From Polyangia bacterium (lineage in GTDB: Bacteria > Myxococcota_A > Polyangia > Polyangiales > Sandaracinaceae): a DNA stretch of 43,150 bases. The stretch spans positions 1-43,150 of the forward strand of contig JAUHXR010000036.1 in assembly GCA_030426845.1 (NCBI GenBank), in the 5' to 3' direction. How positions within the stretch are numbered: position 1 is the first letter of the stretch; every line of letters starts with the position of its first letter. Shown here in pieces: positions 1 to 8,010 of the stretch. The notes beneath the pieces are model-generated. The model searched no databases. It saw only the letters and a list, made by a program, of their open reading frames with translations, and was not told where the DNA came from. Both the position numbers and the translations under genes were made by a program.

Positions 1-95
1 GCGCGGTCCGGGCGCGCCGTCTGCGGAACCGACACGCCGCCCGCGGAGGACGCCGCCGGGCCCGGACCGCCCCTCGGACGCCGCGCGCGCCGGCC

Positions 96-752
96 GTGGA
101 CACACCGCCGCGAGACACACCGCCGCAGGACGCGCGGTGGCAGGACGCACCGCCGCGGGACGGCGAGCCCCCGAGCCCTGGACCGGGCTCCGAGGTCGCG
201 TCGGTCGACGCGGCGCTGGCCGCCCACCACGAGGCCCTCCGGCGGCTGTCCCGCGACCCGGCCGCCCAGGCGTCCGAGGCGCTGCAGGCGGAGCTCGACC
301 TCGCCGTGCTCTGGACCGCGTGGCGCGCGGGGAGCTCGGACGCGGCCGCGCTCGGCGAGCGCTTCACCGCCACCCACGTCCGGGCGGGCGACCTGCTCGC
401 GATCGCCTGGATGGTCCGCGCGGAGATCGCCGACGCCGCGCAGCTCCCCGACGAGGCGCTCGCCGCGTTCCGCTTCGGGATGAACCGGATCGGCGAGCCG
501 ATCTACGCCTACGCGCTCTGGCGCGCGGCCGACGTCCAGCGCGCGCGCGGCGACGAGGTGGCGGCCCGCGAGTCGTGGCTCGCGGTGGAGCGCGCGTCCT
601 GCCCCGCCGGCGCGCCCGAGATCGTCCGGGTCCTCGGCTACCAGGCGGTCGCCGCGCTCGGCCATGAGGTGCGCGAGGGCCCCGACGGGATCCTGCGCCC
701 CGAGACGTGCCCCCTGCGCGAGGCCGACGCGGGGTGGCGCCCGCCGGAGTAG
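96..752 (+). CDS. Hypothetical alpha-helical (TPR-like) protein; 5' end uncertain
   Basis: I do not recognise this 218-residue protein. After a Pro/Asp-rich stretch with repeated DTPP/DAPP units (about residues 1-35) the chain is Ala/Arg/Glu-rich and helical. A segment around 95-190 (AIAWMVRAEIADAAQLPDEA, then YALWRAADVQRARGDEVAAR) spaces its residues like tetratricopeptide helix pairs. That would suit a protein-interaction role, but it is inference. The GTG at 96 is only the first plausible start: the frame is open to the window edge, and upstream of 96 it becomes Arg-rich and unlike coding sequence. The real start may therefore lie outside the window or in another frame. The stop is 11 nt before the next gene, which suggests cotranscription. 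I am fairly sure it is coding and have no functional call. Confidence 0.6.
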   Translation: MDTPPRDTPPQDARWQDAPPRDGEPPSPGPGSEVASVDAALAAHHEALRRLSRDPAAQASEALQAELDLAVLWTAWRAGSSDAAALGERFTATHVRAGDLLAIAWMVRAEIADAAQLPDEALAAFRFGMNRIGEPIYAYALWRAADVQRARGDEVAARESWLAVERASCPAGAPEIVRVLGYQAVAALGHEVREGPDGILRPETCPLREADAGWRPPE

Positions 753-763
753 ACTCCTGGAGG

Positions 764-2479
764 ATGAGCACCCTCGGGTGGATCGGGCTGTCGGCCCTGT
801 GCGCGCTGGCCGCGTTCGTCGCGCTCGCGATGCGCGTCGGCTACCCCCACCACCGCCGGGTCGCCTTCGCGGTCTGGGCGCTCGGCTGGATCCCGTTCGG
901 GCTCTCGATCGCCGCGCACCGCGCGGAGCTCGCAGAAGGGCACGCGATGATCCAGGGCGCGCTCGGCGGCCACTGGGCCCACGTCCTGCTCGTCATCGGG
1001 CTCGCGGTCGTCGGCTACCTCGTCAAGGTGCTCCTCCCGATCGAGGAGTCGGTCGTCCCGGAGCTCGAAGAGGACGAGCTCGAGGCGCGGGTCGACTCCG
1101 ACCTCCGACAGCTCGCCTATCTCTTCGACAAGGTCGAGGCCGCGGTCGCGGCGCTCGCGGACGGCGGCCTGCTCCAGCGGCGCGGCGGGGAGCTCGGCCC
1201 CGACGACGACGAGGCGCTCCGCGCGCGCTGGGCGGCGTTCGTCGAGGCGAGCTACGAGCTCGACGTGCTCCAGGCGCAGTACCGCGGCTTCACCACGGTG
1301 AACCCCGTCTCGCGCACCCGGCTCCACGCGCGCTGCTTCCTCGTGGCCTACGGCGCCTACGTCTGCGAGTACCGCGCCTCGGTCGCGGTGACGCGCGAGG
1401 TCGGCGACAACGACACCGTGCAGGCGGTGCTGAACGAGGCCAACGCGCGCCACGGCATCGCGGCGGACACCTACCTCGCGATGCAGCGCCGGACGATGCA
1501 CCCGGACACGCTCGTCCGGCTGAACGCGGGGCGCGCCTACCTCAAGCTCCTCGAGGACCACGTCGACGGCGAGGACGTCTTCGCGCGCACCAAGGCGTAC
1601 CTCTACGAGGTCGAGGGCTGGCTCGAGGACGACCCCGAGGCCTTCGTCGACAACCCCCTCGACTACCTGGAGCGCGTCGCCTTCGACGCGTGGTTCCCGG
1701 TGCAGACGACCGTCACCAAGGGCCTCAGCGCCATCCACGTCGAGGACCGTGAGTGCTTCATCACCGCGGACGCCCTCCAGAAGATCGCGCCGCGCCTCGA
1801 GCCGGCCGACACCCTCTTGATGCGGCGCGAGTGGCACCTCACCAACCTCGGGATCCCCGGCTACTGGACCCACGCCGCGCTCTACGTCGGCACCCTCGAC
1901 GAGCTCGACGCCTACTTCGACGGCGCCGAGGCGCTGGGCGGCCGGCGCTTCTCCGCCTGGCTCCAGGAGGAAGACGCCTTCGCGTACGAGGTCCTCGCGA
2001 GCGGCGCCCCCGAGGGCCGCGACGCGCTCGTGCTCGAGGCGGTGACCAAGGGCGTCCGCGTCGCCCCGCTCGCGGTGAGCGGCCTCGCCGACTCGCTCGC
2101 CGGCCTGCGCCCCCGCTGCGCGACCCTCGACGAAAAGCTGATCGCGGTGCGCGACGGCCTGCGGCACCTCGGCAAGGCCTACGACTTCAACTTCGACTTC
2201 GCGACCGACAACACCATCGTCTGCTCGGAGCTCGTCTACAAGGCGTACGAGCGGCTCGACTCGGTGCACCTCGAGCTCGGCCGGGTGAACGGCCGCTTGC
2301 TGCTCTCCCCCAACGCGTTCTGCGAGAAGCTCGACGCGGAGTGGGAGGGCCCGCGCGAGCTCGACCACGTCGTGTTCCTCGACGGCCTCGACCACGGCCG
2401 GGTGGTCGAGCGGGACGCCGACGCGCTGCGCACGAGCCACGCGCGACCGAAGTGGCACATCCTGGTGGCCGAGGAGTAG
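764..2479 (+). CDS. Membrane-anchored YiiX/YebB-like NlpC/P60 cysteine hydrolase
   Basis: The 571-residue protein has three probable N-terminal membrane helices (about residues 4-24, 34-50 and 76-92). A long helical region follows (about 100-330), then a C-terminal permuted NlpC/P60 (papain-like) domain. Visible hallmarks are GYWTHAALYVGT with the likely catalytic His370, and YDFNFDFATDNTIVCSELVY with the likely nucleophile Cys487. In permuted YiiX-type enzymes the His precedes the Cys, as here. Such enzymes cleave amide or acyl bonds; the substrate cannot be told from sequence. The ATG at 764 was chosen because the first membrane helix starts there and GGAGG (759-763) abuts it. The zero spacing is unusual, and a GTG at 707 in frame is the alternative. 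The family call is confident and the substrate unknown. Confidence 0.88.
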   Translation: MSTLGWIGLSALCALAAFVALAMRVGYPHHRRVAFAVWALGWIPFGLSIAAHRAELAEGHAMIQGALGGHWAHVLLVIGLAVVGYLVKVLLPIEESVVPELEEDELEARVDSDLRQLAYLFDKVEAAVAALADGGLLQRRGGELGPDDDEALRARWAAFVEASYELDVLQAQYRGFTTVNPVSRTRLHARCFLVAYGAYVCEYRASVAVTREVGDNDTVQAVLNEANARHGIAADTYLAMQRRTMHPDTLVRLNAGRAYLKLLEDHVDGEDVFARTKAYLYEVEGWLEDDPEAFVDNPLDYLERVAFDAWFPVQTTVTKGLSAIHVEDRECFITADALQKIAPRLEPADTLLMRREWHLTNLGIPGYWTHAALYVGTLDELDAYFDGAEALGGRRFSAWLQEEDAFAYEVLASGAPEGRDALVLEAVTKGVRVAPLAVSGLADSLAGLRPRCATLDEKLIAVRDGLRHLGKAYDFNFDFATDNTIVCSELVYKAYERLDSVHLELGRVNGRLLLSPNAFCEKLDAEWEGPRELDHVVFLDGLDHGRVVERDADALRTSHARPKWHILVAEE

Positions 2480-2667
2480 CGAGGCACCCCGCGCGTGCCG
2501 CACGAGTCGGGGATGGTCAGGGCCTCGGGGCGTCATCCCGAGCAGAGGTTTCGCCGGGAGGCGAGGAGGCCGGGAGATCGCGGACAGATCAGGCGTGCAG
2601 AGACGTGATACGGTTGTCGCCGCCCCCGCAATAGAGAACGACGGGCCTGGCGAACGGAGATAAGAGC
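2480..2667. other. Intergenic leader with a weak hairpin, upstream of the low-GC island
   Basis: These 188 nt separate the hydrolase from the ATPase gene. A short inverted repeat, CTCGGG (2524-2529) and CCCGAG (2537-2542) with a 7-nt loop, may end transcription of the hydrolase, but it has no T-run. Base composition becomes less GC-rich toward the end of the interval (from about 2605), matching the following genes. CGGAGA at 2655-2660 is the likely ribosome-binding site of the GTG at 2668. I see no convincing -35/-10 pair. Confidence 0.35.
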
Positions 2668-3819
2668 GTGAGTCTAACGAAGGAGACGCGAACACTACTT
2701 AGAACAGCCTTCCGTCCACATGCCCCGATTGAGGACCCCGGCAGCTTCATCGGCCGGGCCGAAGAGCTCGACAGGGTCAAGGACGCCTTGGAAAGCCCAG
2801 GCCTTCAGGTCGTCGTGTTTGGAGAACGCGGCTGCGGGAAGACCTCACTAACGAACGTCGGAACCGCCAACAAGCAGCGACTACAGATCTTCTGCGAAGA
2901 AGGGTCCAATTTCTCAGGCATCTGCAAGGACATCGCACTGTCGTTCCAGCGAGACCATCCGGGCTCAATTCGCTACAACGCAACCACGGGCGAACTACGT
3001 ACTGAGAGCGTCACTCTCGACGTCAACAACTTGTCTGGCAACGACCTTCGAGCGATCCTACCCAGAGATGAAACGCTATTTATCGTCTTGGACGAACTTG
3101 ACCGTATCAGGGACAAGGCGACTGTCACCAGGCTTGCCGAGCTAGTCAAGAACGTCTCCACATACCAGACGAACCTAACCTTCGTCTTTGTCGGAGTTAG
3201 CGAGAACGCTGACGATCTCCTTGTAGGCCACGCCTCCAATTTCCGCAACCTGAGACAGGTTTCTTTAGGCCGAATGGAGAACAATGAGCTGAGGCAGATC
3301 CTGGATCGGGGCGCCCAAATCCTGGGACTTGAGTTCACTGAAGCGACGAAGGTTCGCATGGTAGAACTGAGTGACAGGATGCCATTCTACCTGCATCTCC
3401 TCGCTACCGAATCTGCAAAGTCCGCCCTCGAGCGGGGCAGCAACAAGGTGACCCCCGAGGATCTGCGGCGCGGCTCGGCCGCCGCGGCAGAGGACTCGGT
3501 CCTATCGCTGCGTGAGGCGTACGAGCACGCAATTTTGTCGGTCAAACAATCGGCAATTTATCGACGCTCCATCTGGGCCCTCGCCGCCCTAGCTGGAACC
3601 TCACATACCGTCGCAGAGATTACGACAGCGGTCAATGAGATTGCCGAGACTGAGGGCCAGGCAGCAGTGACTCCGCAGGCTGTTGGCCAGGCACTGAAGA
3701 AGCTCTCAACCCAGGAGAAGGGCGAGATACTTGAGACGAGAACCATGGGCATTTATCGGTTTCACCAGCCACTGATGAAGGGATTCGTCAGGGTAGCCCG
3801 AGAGCACTCTGACTCATGA
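2668..3819 (+). CDS. AAA/STAND-like ATPase (Orc/Cdc6-type P-loop NTPase) of a two-gene unit
   Basis: This 383-residue protein has a P-loop GERGCGKT (residues 52-59), a Walker B strand LFIVLDELD (137-145) and a sensor-like strand FVFVGVSEN (172-180). A helical lid and a probable C-terminal winged-helix region (about 295-380, ending RFHQPLMKGFVRV) follow. The entry motif FIGRAEELDRV (27-37) is typical of AAA_16/STAND and archaeal-type ATPases. It probably hydrolyses ATP as a switch, perhaps controlling the next gene's product. It starts with GTG, with CGGAGA 7 nt upstream, and overlaps the next gene by 4 nt (ATGA). Composition differs from the neighbours: codons such as TTA, CTA and AGA occur, and 3181-3240 is 53% G+C by hand count. 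Recent transfer is likely. The ATPase call is firm; a defence role is inference. Confidence 0.85.
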   Translation: MSLTKETRTLLRTAFRPHAPIEDPGSFIGRAEELDRVKDALESPGLQVVVFGERGCGKTSLTNVGTANKQRLQIFCEEGSNFSGICKDIALSFQRDHPGSIRYNATTGELRTESVTLDVNNLSGNDLRAILPRDETLFIVLDELDRIRDKATVTRLAELVKNVSTYQTNLTFVFVGVSENADDLLVGHASNFRNLRQVSLGRMENNELRQILDRGAQILGLEFTEATKVRMVELSDRMPFYLHLLATESAKSALERGSNKVTPEDLRRGSAAAAEDSVLSLREAYEHAILSVKQSAIYRRSIWALAALAGTSHTVAEITTAVNEIAETEGQAAVTPQAVGQALKKLSTQEKGEILETRTMGIYRFHQPLMKGFVRVAREHSDS

Positions 3820-4397
3820 CTCACGCCGAGTGTGAGTCAGCGGTGAAAGCGACCTACCGCGCGTACTGGCGTATGATCGTGGCGCTCCCCCTCACCGTCA
3901 ATTTCTTTGATGGCCCGCAGTTCGGAACCAAGGTCATCTACGACGATCTCCCCAAGCTGGCATCACTCGACGGGGTTCTCGACAACGAGACGGTCCATCA
4001 GGCGCTGAGCGCTCTCGAGGAACACCTCTCAAGCAATCTGTATGACCAGACATTCCTTCTCCTGGTCCTGTCACTGGAGCGTCGCTTCTCTACCAAGCTC
4101 CGGGCAATGAAACAGAACCCCGAAGGCACCCTCGGAAAGTTGCAGAAGCGGATAGAGTCGCATGTGTCCGTCCCATCGGACTTGGTTGACTCGCTCGACG
4201 AGGCGCGGGAACGACGCAACTGCATTGTCCATCACCATGGTTCGGCAACCGCCAAGTACCTCGCCGCGGCAGGAAGGGCTCCGGCCTCCGCGTTCTTCTC
4301 CCCGGCGGTAGCGACTGGTGTGTCTGTCAGGCCGGACGCGCGATACCTGGCGTACGCGTCTGACCTTGTGATTCGGTATTCGGCTGCGCTTGTGTGA
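3816..4397 (+). CDS. HEPN-motif protein, putative RNase effector partnered with the ATPase
   Basis: The product is a 193-residue, mainly helical protein with no family I can name firmly. Near residues 131-141 it reads RERRNCIVHHH. Arg134-Asn135-x3-His139 fits the Rx4-6H signature, in its common RNxxxH form, of HEPN domains. Those domains act as metal-independent RNases in many toxin and phage-defence proteins. The motif follows two long helices (about 58-100 and 105-133), as expected for a HEPN fold. The ATG overlaps the stop of the ATPase gene (ATGA), so translation is coupled, and composition is equally low-GC. A regulated ATPase/HEPN effector pair is a plausible reading. The alternatives are a non-catalytic HEPN-like scaffold or a chance motif. 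It is definitely coding; the HEPN call is moderate. Confidence 0.65.
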   Translation: MTHAECESAVKATYRAYWRMIVALPLTVNFFDGPQFGTKVIYDDLPKLASLDGVLDNETVHQALSALEEHLSSNLYDQTFLLLVLSLERRFSTKLRAMKQNPEGTLGKLQKRIESHVSVPSDLVDSLDEARERRNCIVHHHGSATAKYLAAAGRAPASAFFSPAVATGVSVRPDARYLAYASDLVIRYSAALV

Positions 4398-4740
4398 GGC
4401 GGGGAACATCGGTCCGAGGTCCGGCCATGCCGTGGAGTCGGCGAGGCGCAGCAGAAGCCGCGGCGGGGCTGCGAATCTCGTCATCCGTTGCCTCGCAGCG
4501 CTGCTCTGAGAACGAGTGCCGCTCGACCTTGCCTCGGAGTCGGTGAGGCTCCGGGAGGGCCATTCGGCGCTGCGTCGGCGGACACCTGGCCGTTTCGGGG
4601 TCGGGAGCCGTCGCAGGCCCTCGCGAGTCCGCGTGGCCGCGTGACCGCGGACACCTGGCAGGGCCTCGCCAACGTGAGTTGGCTCGCGTCCCCGATCGAG
4701 GCCCCGAGTTCCGTCTCAGGTACTCTTACCCGCCCCAGGC
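4398..4740. other. 343-nt gap between convergent genes, with a 13-bp direct repeat
   Basis: No credible gene is seen. The interval lies between the convergent HEPN-like and acyl-CoA dehydrogenase genes and returns to high G+C. A 13-nt sequence, GCGGACACCTGGC, occurs twice in direct orientation (4578-4590 and 4647-4659), 69 nt apart. A 6-bp inverted repeat (CGCAGC 4447-4452, GCTGCG 4468-4473) could be a weak terminator for the HEPN-like gene. No tRNA or recombinase gene is present to mark an attachment site. Confidence 0.4.
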
Positions 4741-5895
4741 TCAATCGCCCGCGAGGCGCATGCGCTTGGCGAGGTAGTGCATCATCGTCTCGTCGCTGCC
4801 CCCGCCGACGCTCGCGATGCGGGTGTCGACGTAGGCGCGGCCGGCCATCGACTCCTTCATGTAGCCGAAGCCGCCGTGGAGCTGGAAGCACTCGTCCGCG
4901 ACCTGGCGCGCGACGCGGCCGACGAAGAGCTTCGTCATGCTGATGAGCTCCGTCGCGTCCTCGCCGGCGACGAGCGCGTCGACGCAGGCCTGGTTCATCA
5001 GCCGCGCCGCCTCGAGCTGGGTGCGGCACTCGACGAGGCGGAACTGGGTGTTCTGCATCTTGGCCAGCGTCGTCCCGAACATCTTGCGGTCGCGCGCCCA
5101 GGACAGCGTCCGCTCCCAGAGCTGGTCGCAGTAGGCGACGAGCCCGACGGTCGCGACGAGGCGCTCGTCCTGGAACTGCGTCATCTGCTGCTGGAAGCCG
5201 CGGCCGACCTCGCCGATCGTGTAGCTCACCGGGACGCGCACGTCCTCGAAGAAGAGCTGGCCGGTGTCCGAGCCATAGAAACCGATCTTGTCGAGGAGCG
5301 AGTAGCTGAAGCCCGGCCGATCGGTCGGCACGATGATCTGCGTCATCCCCCGATGACCGGCCGACGGGTCGGTGACCGCGAGGAGGCAGAGCCAGTCCGC
5401 GGTGGCCGCGTTGGTGATGTAGATCTTGGCGCCGTTGATCACCCAGTCGTCGCCGTCGCGCACCGCGCGCGTGCGGATGCCGGCCACGTCGGAGCCCGCG
5501 TCCGGCTCGGTGACCGCGATGGCCGAGACGTGCTCGCCGCGGATCGCGGGGACGAGGAAGCGCCGCTTGAGCTCCTCCGAGCCGTAGCGGTGGAGCGACG
5601 GGGTCGCCATGTCGGTGTGGACGCTGATCCCGGTGGTGACCCCGAGGTTGTCCGCGCGGCCGAGCTCCTCGGCGAGGATCGCGCTGTAGGACCAGTCGAG
5701 CCCCGCCCCACCGTAGGCCTCGTCGTAGCGCAGGCCCAGCATGCCGAGCTCCCCCATGCGGAGGAACAGCGCCTTGTCGATGCGGCCGTTCGCGTCGAAC
5801 TCGCGGGCGCGCGGGGCGAGCTCACGGCTCACGAAGGCGCGCACCGTCTCGCGGAACGCGGCGTGCTCGGGGGTGGGATCGGGTCGAGTAGGCAT
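4741..5895 (-). CDS. Acyl-CoA dehydrogenase, long-chain type
   Basis: This 384-residue FAD flavoenzyme would introduce the alpha-beta double bond into acyl-CoA and pass electrons to ETF. Family signatures are AIAVTEPDAGSDVAGIRT (about 125-142), a substrate- and FAD-binding strand WVINGAKIYITNA (151-163) and the C-terminal QLHGGFGYMKE (338-348). At the position where medium-chain enzymes carry the catalytic Glu (IYEGT) this protein has VGGGS. Glu244 in QDERL sits where long-chain and isovaleryl-type enzymes place theirs, so it is probably active. The ATG at 5895 (MPTRPDPTPEH) starts just before the first conserved helix. An in-frame start 36 nt upstream adds only Arg-rich residues. It stands alone, convergent with the low-GC pair. 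Confidence 0.93.
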   Translation of the reverse strand: MPTRPDPTPEHAAFRETVRAFVSRELAPRAREFDANGRIDKALFLRMGELGMLGLRYDEAYGGAGLDWSYSAILAEELGRADNLGVTTGISVHTDMATPSLHRYGSEELKRRFLVPAIRGEHVSAIAVTEPDAGSDVAGIRTRAVRDGDDWVINGAKIYITNAATADWLCLLAVTDPSAGHRGMTQIIVPTDRPGFSYSLLDKIGFYGSDTGQLFFEDVRVPVSYTIGEVGRGFQQQMTQFQDERLVATVGLVAYCDQLWERTLSWARDRKMFGTTLAKMQNTQFRLVECRTQLEAARLMNQACVDALVAGEDATELISMTKLFVGRVARQVADECFQLHGGFGYMKESMAGRAYVDTRIASVGGGSDETMMHYLAKRMRLAGD

Positions 5896-6022
5896 GGACG
5901 GAGCTGTAGCCGACCGCGCCCGCGCACGCACCCACCGGGCCGCCCGCGACTCGAGAGCCGCCCTCGCCGGTCGGCGAGGTCACGGGCGCCGCGCCTCTCC
6001 TGGAGCGGCCGCGGCCGCCGAC

Positions 6023-6592
6023 TCACCCCTCGAGGAGGCGCAGGCCCTCGTCGGCGAGCGCGTAGCGGCGATCGCAGTCCGGGCAGGCGAGCGCGTCGTC
6101 GAGCCGCCCGCCGCACGCGCACATCCAGCCGATCTCGCGGGCCGGCGAGCCGACCACGATCGCGTGGTCGCGCACGCTCCGGACGACCACCGCGCCCGCG
6201 CCCACGAACGCGTTCCGACCGATGACCGTCCCGCAGACGATCGTGGCGTTGGCCCCGATGGACGCGCCCTGCCGCACGGTCGTCGGGAGGAAGCCGCTCG
6301 GGTCCTTCTTGAACGCGGCGCGCGGGTTCATGTCGTTGGTGAAGATCATGTTGGGCCCGAGGAACACGTCGTCCTCGACCACGACCTTGTCCCAGATCTG
6401 GACCGCGTTCTTGATCGTGACCCGGTCGCCGACCACGGCCCCGGCCTCCACGAACGCGTGGCCCCCGACGTTGCAGTCGGCGCCGATCCGCGCGCCCTTC
6501 ATCACGTGGGCGAACGCCCAGACCCGCGTCCGCGGCCCCACGTCCTCGCTCTCGCACAGCCCGTGGGAGTGCACGAACACCGACTCGTCCAT
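6023..6592 (-). CDS. WbpD/WlbB-like sugar N-acetyltransferase (left-handed beta-helix)
   Basis: The 189-residue protein is built almost wholly of hexapeptide repeats (GARIGADCNVGGHAFVEAGA, later GTVIGRNAFVGAGAVV), which fold as a left-handed beta-helix. The order of segments, including the loop with GPNMIFTNDMNPR and the ending GSPAREIGWMCACGGRL, matches acetyl-CoA-dependent acetylation of UDP-3-amino-2-acetamido sugars (WbpD/WlbB). The C-terminus carries CxC and CxxC pairs, possibly a small zinc site. The likely role is making a di-N-acetylated sugar nucleotide for surface glycans. The usual partners (WbpA/B/E-type dehydrogenase, oxidase, aminotransferase) are absent from the window. The start is the ATG at 6592 (MDESVFVHSHG). 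The family call is strong; the exact sugar is unknown. Confidence 0.88.
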   Translation of the reverse strand: MDESVFVHSHGLCESEDVGPRTRVWAFAHVMKGARIGADCNVGGHAFVEAGAVVGDRVTIKNAVQIWDKVVVEDDVFLGPNMIFTNDMNPRAAFKKDPSGFLPTTVRQGASIGANATIVCGTVIGRNAFVGAGAVVVRSVRDHAIVVGSPAREIGWMCACGGRLDDALACPDCDRRYALADEGLRLLEG

Positions 6593-6924
6593 GCGGCGGG
6601 CGTACCCGCGGCCCCGCCCCGTGGCAAGCCGTCGCGACGCGCCTTCGACCCGGGTCGCTCTCGCCCGCCGGCGGGAGCGACGCGAGCGGCGCGCAGCTCC
6701 GCGGCCGGGACCCGCCACGCGAGGGTCCCGACGGCCTCTCCCTCGTCGTCGAGGTGCACGCGGATCGCGCCGATGACGCCTGGGTCGCAGGCGAGCCTCC
6801 GGTCGAGCTCCATCGCGAATCGGACCTCGGGCTCGTCGCAGGCGCCGATGGGATCGTCGGCCGCGTCGTCGGCGACCGAGAGCGAGCCCTCGCCGCGTGG
6901 ATCCTCCTCGCCCCCGAGGCGCAC
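6502..6924 (-). CDS. Possible small hypothetical protein, doubtful
   Basis: This 140-residue frame from a GTG has acidic, protein-like sequence in its first two thirds (RFAMELDRRLACDPGVIGAI and nearby Asp/Glu-rich parts). Third codon positions there are strongly G/C, as in real genes here. Its last 30 codons overlap the start of the acetyltransferase gene in another frame and look Arg/Pro-rich, which argues against it. It is in the same frame as the lipoprotein upstream on the minus strand, separated by that gene's TAG at 7063. No family is recognised. It could be a decayed gene, a short real gene, or chance. Confidence 0.3.
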   Translation of the reverse strand: MRLGGEEDPRGEGSLSVADDAADDPIGACDEPEVRFAMELDRRLACDPGVIGAIRVHLDDEGEAVGTLAWRVPAAELRAARVAPAGGRERPGSKARRDGLPRGGAAGTPAAWTSRCSCTPTGCARARTWGRGRGSGRSPT

Positions 6925-7062
6925 GAGAGGTTGACCGTACCCGACCCGGCGCGTGTTCCGGCGCGACGCGCGTTGGCCGGGATGGCCGCGGATCCGGTCG
7001 TCGCGGTTCCTCGAGGAGAGCTCGGGGCGACCCGCGCGCGACCGGGCCGGAGGGTCGGCCCG

Positions 7063-8010
7063 CTACCGTGGCGCCGCTCCGCTGACGCCGACCGAGGAGC
7101 GGCCGACCCTCCGGCCCGCGCCGCTCGCCGGGTCGATCTCGAGGATCTCGGCGAAGCAGGTGAGCCCGAACAACCGGCCGCCGGACTCGACGAGCCCCCA
7201 GACGCATCGGAAGCCGACCTCACCCACCCGGCGCGCGGTGCGTGCGTCGACGTCGATCTCGAACAAGGTCGCGAGGTCGGTCTCCGCGTCCCGGACGAAC
7301 GCCGACAGGTACCAGCGCCCGTCGTACCGAACGAGATCCCCGGCGGAGACGAAGGGCGCGGGCAGCCTCACGATGCGCTCGCTCGTGCCCAGGGTCGCGT
7401 CGACCCGATAGACGTTCGGTCCTCCGGCCATGAGCAAGACATCGGGCCCCGCGCCGGCGAGGGCGTTGAGGCCAACCGACACCTCGTCGGAGAGCGGCAC
7501 TGCGCGCGTCGGGCCCCCGCCCTCGTCGACCTCGACGAGCCCCGCGAAGCTCGTCACGAAGAGCCGCCGGTCGGTCGTGCGCGCGATGTCCGTGCACGAC
7601 AACACGGGGCTTGCGAACAAGGGGCGAGAGCGCCCCGTCGGGATCTCGACCTCGTGGATTCCCCCGCTGTTGCACGCGATCACCGTGCGCGCGCAGCCGA
7701 CGCCGGGCACGCAGCGCTCATCGACGCCACAGGCCTCGTGAACGCACTCGCCGGCGACGCAGCGATCGACGTTGCACTCGACTCCGTCGTCGCAGTCCGC
7801 GGGTTGGCCGCAGGCTCCGCCCGCGTCGGTGAGGCCCGCGTCGGGTGGGCCCGCGTCGGTGAGGCCCGCGTCGGTGAGGCCCGCGTCCGGCGGACCGGCA
7901 TCCGCGCGCGGCGGCCCTCCCGCGTCCATACGCTCCAACCCGTGGAGCCCCGTCCGGGACCCGCAGCCGAGGGCCAGGATCGTCAAGGTGTAGACGGAAA
8001 CCCGCGTCAC
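7063..8010 (-). CDS. Secreted lipoprotein with DAG-repeat linker and Cys-rich module
   Basis: The 315-residue product begins with a short lipoprotein signal (TRVSVYTLTILALGC) whose lipidated Cys would be Cys16. A linker of DAGLT/DAGPP units follows (about 29-62). Next is a Cys-rich segment (about 64-103) containing ADCDDGVECNVDRC, then a C-terminal region of about 200 residues with repeated beta-strands (for example DVLLMAGGPNVYRVDA and RWYLSAFVRDAETDLATLFE) that resembles a beta-propeller. It should sit on the outer membrane or surface. Asp-Ala-Gly linkers and such Cys modules are common in myxobacterial surface lipoproteins; the molecular function is unknown. The GTG at 8010 was chosen because it starts the signal peptide; the longer frame upstream lacks one. 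Confidence 0.8.
   Translation of the reverse strand: MTRVSVYTLTILALGCGSRTGLHGLERMDAGGPPRADAGPPDAGLTDAGLTDAGPPDAGLTDAGGACGQPADCDDGVECNVDRCVAGECVHEACGVDERCVPGVGCARTVIACNSGGIHEVEIPTGRSRPLFASPVLSCTDIARTTDRRLFVTSFAGLVEVDEGGGPTRAVPLSDEVSVGLNALAGAGPDVLLMAGGPNVYRVDATLGTSERIVRLPAPFVSAGDLVRYDGRWYLSAFVRDAETDLATLFEIDVDARTARRVGEVGFRCVWGLVESGGRLFGLTCFAEILEIDPASGAGRRVGRSSVGVSGAAPR
7820..7890 (-). repeat. 15-bp tandem repeat coding for DAGLT/DAGPP units
   Basis: About five head-to-tail copies of a 15-nt unit (plus-strand form GCCCGCGTCGGTGAG) code for five-residue DAGxx units in the linker of the lipoprotein. Copies differ by a few bases, with DAGPP variants. Confidence 0.85.

Noticed and set aside
638-2695. 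685-residue minus-strand frame across the hydrolase gene
   Set aside because: It is opposite the YiiX-like gene, whose catalytic motifs and membrane helices are clear on the plus strand.
2668-4397. Considered the low-GC pair as a prophage or transposon fragment
   Set aside because: No integrase, transposase, terminal inverted repeats or tRNA gene is seen; it remains only a likely acquired two-gene unit.
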